64,000 nucleotides of DNA. Source: JBAYDV01 sp041672845. GTDB taxonomy: Bacteria > Bacteroidota > Bacteroidia > Bacteroidales > UBA932. This document shows positions 61,537 through 64,000 of this stretch, piece by piece. Every line of letters starts with the position of its first letter. Positions within the stretch are counted from its first letter, which is position 1. The stretch is taken from contig JBAYYV010000001.1 of assembly GCA_041672845.1 (NCBI GenBank), positions 248,001 through 312,000 of the forward strand, in the 5' to 3' direction. The notes under the pieces are model-generated. The model was not told the DNA's origin. It worked only from the letters and a program-made list of their open reading frames with translations, and ran no database searches. The translations under genes and the position numbers were made by a program.

Positions 61537-62556
61537 ATGATGAAGAAAGCTAGAATATTACTCCCTCCGAAAATTTCTTTGATAGGCAGTGGAAGTTGGG
61601 CGACAGCCCTAGCTAAAGTATTGGTGGATAATGGAAATAATCTTCTTTGGTATTTTCGTAATCCTAAGAATATCGAATATATGAAACTAAATGGACGTCA
61701 AAAGAATTATTTACGTACTTGTGAGTTTGATTCGTCATTGTTTCGTATGACTAGTGATATTCAAGAAGCTGTAAATGATGCAGATATACTGTTATTCGTA
61801 ACTCCATCTATGTTTTTCGAAGATGCTATGGGTAAGATAGATTCTGAAACTATTAAGAACAAATTTATAATTTCGGGGACTAAAGGGTTTGTTACAGATA
61901 AAAATATCACTGTTGCTGAATACTTTCATACTCAGCATAATATTCCTTTCGAAAAAATAGGAGTTATAAGTGGTCCTTGTCATGCAGAAGAAGTAGCTGC
62001 AGAGTCATTATCTTATATGACTTTGTCTTCTAAACATATAGAAACTGCAGAATATTTCTGTAAGTTATTTAAAAATAAAAATGTTTATACGATAGCAGGT
62101 ACAGATATTTATGGAGTAGAATATTCAGCTGCTCTTAAGAATATATATGCTATAGCTTCAGGTATTTGTCATTCACTGGGATTTGGTGATAATTATCTAG
62201 CTGTTTTAGCTACTAATTCTTATCATGAAATGATATCATTTATGGATACTACTCATCTGGATGAAAATAGAATTATGTCTAAGTCTGCGTATTTAGGGGA
62301 TTTGCTTGTTACTATGTATTCACAGTTCAGTCGTAATAGAACTTTTGGTGCTATGATCGGTAAAGGTTATTCTGTTAAATCAGCTATTGTAGAGATGGAA
62401 CAAGTAGTAGAAGGTCTTTATGCTTGCAAGGCTTTACATAATATTTGCAAAGAATATTCTATTGAAATGCCTATAGCTGATACTATTTATAAAATTCTTT
62501 GGGAAGGCGGAAATCCAGAACTTTGTATAAATAAAATGAACGATCATATTCAGTAA
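61537..62556 (+). CDS. gpsA: NAD(P)-dependent glycerol-3-phosphate dehydrogenase
   Basis: A 339-residue enzyme reducing dihydroxyacetone phosphate to sn-glycerol-3-phosphate for phospholipid synthesis. Rossmann start SLIGSGSWATALAKVL (G-x-G-x-x-A, ~15-30), FVTPSMF, ISGTKGF, SGPCHAEEVA and the catalytic lysine in YSAALKNIYAIASG (~206). Length is normal. It lies between rnhA and pgi; the gpsA-pgi pairing is frequent in Bacteroidales. Confidence 0.95.
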   Translation: MMKKARILLPPKISLIGSGSWATALAKVLVDNGNNLLWYFRNPKNIEYMKLNGRQKNYLRTCEFDSSLFRMTSDIQEAVNDADILLFVTPSMFFEDAMGKIDSETIKNKFIISGTKGFVTDKNITVAEYFHTQHNIPFEKIGVISGPCHAEEVAAESLSYMTLSSKHIETAEYFCKLFKNKNVYTIAGTDIYGVEYSAALKNIYAIASGICHSLGFGDNYLAVLATNSYHEMISFMDTTHLDENRIMSKSAYLGDLLVTMYSQFSRNRTFGAMIGKGYSVKSAIVEMEQVVEGLYACKALHNICKEYSIEMPIADTIYKILWEGGNPELCINKMNDHIQ

Positions 62557-62583
62557 TGATAATATCTATAATAAATACTAGTT

Positions 62584-63897
62584 ATGATAAAACTTGAAGC
62601 AAATATTACTTTAGATATACTTGAGGAAGGTAAAAAAGCATTAAATACTTTAATAAACGAAGATGGCCAAGGTCATGATTTTTTAGGATGGAAAAATCTT
62701 CCTGTTAATTCAGATGAGGTCTTAAATGCCTGTGAAAATCAAGCAGAATTATGGAGCAAAAAAAATCTAGATGCTATCGTAATAATAGGTATCGGTGGTT
62801 CTTATCTAGGAGCCAAGGCTGCCATAGAAGCTCTTAAAAATAGTTTTAGTGATTATAACTCTCCACAAATATTGTTTGCTGGGAACAGTCTTTCAGAAAC
62901 TTATCATTCAGAATTATTAGATTTTTTGTCAGACAAATCATTTGCTATCGTAGTTATCTCTAAATCAGGGACTACTACAGAACCAGCAGTCGCTTTTCGT
63001 CTATTAAGATCATTATTAGAAAAGCAACTAACAGCTTCGCTAAATACTGTATGCTCGGAAGATCATAACGATTTTAAAAAAGAACTTGCTTCTAGAATAG
63101 TAGCTATAACTGATGCTAAAAAAGGTGCGCTAAAAACTTTGGCTGACCAGGAAGGTTATAATACATTTTCTATTCCAGATGATGTAGGAGGTCGTTTTTC
63201 TATATTGACGGCAGTCGGTTTATTACCCATAGCCCTAGCAGGTTTCGATATTAGAGAATTAATGGATGGAGCTAAATATATGAGAAAAAGAGTATTGCTG
63301 AACGCTGAATCTAATGCTTCAGAAAATCCTTCAATCATTTATGCTTGCTTAAGAAATTATTATTTACGTCACGGAAAAGATATCGAAATCTTAGCTTCAT
63401 ACGAACCTAAATTAAAATATATCGGCGAATGGTGGAAGCAGCTTTTCGGCGAATCAGAAGGTAAGCAAGGAAAAGGAATTTTTCCTACTTCTGTATGTTT
63501 AACTACCGATTTACATTCTATGGGTCAATATATTCAGGAAGGTCAACGAATAATATTCGAAACGGTCATTTCTGTGGCTAAGCCTGGCGGCAATATTATT
63601 ATTCCAGAAGACAAGGATAATCTTGATAATTTGAATTATTTAGCTGGTAAACATCTTAGCTATTGTAATCATATGGCTGAGCAAGGTACTATTGAAGCTC
63701 ATCAGCAGGGTTCTGTCCCTGTTATCAAAATAGAAATAGACCAGATCGATGAATATACATTAGGAGAATTATTCTACTTTTTCGAAACTGCTTGTGGAAT
63801 ATCAGCTTACATGCTAGATGTTAATCCATTTAATCAACCAGGAGTAGAAGTTTACAAGAAAAATATGTTTAGATTACTTGGAAAACCGGGTTGCTAG
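62584..63897 (+). CDS. pgi: Glucose-6-phosphate isomerase
   Basis: A 437-residue enzyme interconverting glucose-6-phosphate and fructose-6-phosphate. IIGIGGSYLGAKAA (~61-74), VVISKSGTTTEPAVAF (~129-144), DDVGGRFSILTAVGLLP and the C-terminal NPFNQPGVEVYKK are family signatures. It is the short form common in Gram-positives and Bacteroidales. Last gene of the pdxA-rnhA-gpsA-pgi cluster; a hairpin with aacgcc/ggcgtt arms at 63921-63939 follows. Confidence 0.95.
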   Translation: MIKLEANITLDILEEGKKALNTLINEDGQGHDFLGWKNLPVNSDEVLNACENQAELWSKKNLDAIVIIGIGGSYLGAKAAIEALKNSFSDYNSPQILFAGNSLSETYHSELLDFLSDKSFAIVVISKSGTTTEPAVAFRLLRSLLEKQLTASLNTVCSEDHNDFKKELASRIVAITDAKKGALKTLADQEGYNTFSIPDDVGGRFSILTAVGLLPIALAGFDIRELMDGAKYMRKRVLLNAESNASENPSIIYACLRNYYLRHGKDIEILASYEPKLKYIGEWWKQLFGESEGKQGKGIFPTSVCLTTDLHSMGQYIQEGQRIIFETVISVAKPGGNIIIPEDKDNLDNLNYLAGKHLSYCNHMAEQGTIEAHQQGSVPVIKIEIDQIDEYTLGELFYFFETACGISAYMLDVNPFNQPGVEVYKKNMFRLLGKPGC

Positions 63898-63920
63898 TAT
63901 CTTCTATAAGTTAACTAACC

Positions 63921-63956
63921 AACGCCGATTTATGGCGTTATTAAGGTATAACTTTG
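63921..63956 (+). promoter_or_regulatory. Hairpin and TAACTTTG element before the last gene
   Basis: aacgcc/ggcgtt (63921-63939) may end the pgi operon. TAACTTTG at 63949-63956 matches TAnnTTTG and is 28 bp before the ATG at 63984. The preceding ggcgttattaaggtat resembles the sequence before the element at 24656. Confidence 0.45.
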
Positions 63957-63983
63957 TGTTATTGTAAAATATACCATTATATT

Positions 63984-64000
63984 ATGAGAAAAGAATTTTT
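63984..64000 (+). CDS. Start of a gene cut by the window edge
   Basis: ATG at 63984 reads MRKEF before the sequence ends. Its position behind a -7 element supports a real start. Nothing can be said of its function. Confidence 0.4.

Overview
The window comes from an AT-rich member of the Bacteroidota, most likely Bacteroidales. The support is an adjacent gpsA-pgi pair, a UPF0182 membrane protein, a fused Memo/AMMECR1 protein next to its radical SAM partner, many secreted lipoproteins, the absence of Shine-Dalgarno-rich starts, and TAnnTTTG-type promoter elements. About 45 protein genes, several decayed gene fragments and many intergenic repeats are visible. No tRNA, rRNA or CRISPR array was seen.

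Region 1 (1-15,150) is a defence island on the + strand. It opens with the 3' part of a BREX operon resembling type 3: a DUF6079/BrxC-like protein, a zinc-ribbon adenine methylase of the PglXI kind, PglZ and a BrxA-like protein. A run of large imperfect palindromes follows. Then come a RloC/PrrC-like ATPase with a probable anticodon-nuclease tail and a two-reverse-transcriptase system (DRT type 3: drt3a, drt3b). A strongly folded RNA with an exposed ACACACACA tract and its own terminator follows drt3b. The RloC-like gene and the DRT3 unit are each bounded by short complementary 7-9 bp sequences (GTTATGC/GCATAAC and GTTACCTGC/GCAGGTAAC), with long imperfect palindromes at the junctions. This is the geometry of integron gene cassettes and suggests how the island was assembled.

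Region 2 (15,150-41,650) is mostly chromosomal housekeeping and stress or envelope functions: a ferredoxin and a DUF2249/AhpD-like protein, UPF0182, OsmC, class I aldolase, two related histidine kinases, a flavin reductase-like protein, a FadL-type porin, an Mrp ATPase with a family 4-like uracil-DNA glycosylase, a membrane-anchored tandem OsmC-like protein, DUF1622, a membrane protein with an Xre-type regulator, DoxX, AmmeMemoRadiSam, a proline iminopeptidase-like hydrolase and two retropepsin-like PDZ proteins. A lone PD-(D/E)XK protein (28,266-30,119) sits between repeated intergenic sequences.

Region 3 (41,690-51,860) is a second accessory zone, mainly on the - strand: an acyl-ACP thioesterase, a broken DinD/BRO fragment, a FokI-like nuclease with cassette-like ends, a DEDDh exonuclease-HD fusion, a thermonuclease, a pentapeptide channel-like protein and a Y1 transposase of the RAYT type with decayed copies. 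It also holds several tandem repeat arrays, including a 72-bp minisatellite, a thioredoxin-fold protein and a third, catalytically degenerate retropepsin-like lipoprotein.

Region 4 (51,814-64,000) holds a MarR-controlled efflux operon (TolC, HlyD, two ABC-2 permeases, no ATPase), recG, and a pdxA-rnhA-gpsA-pgi operon. The start of another gene lies at the right edge.
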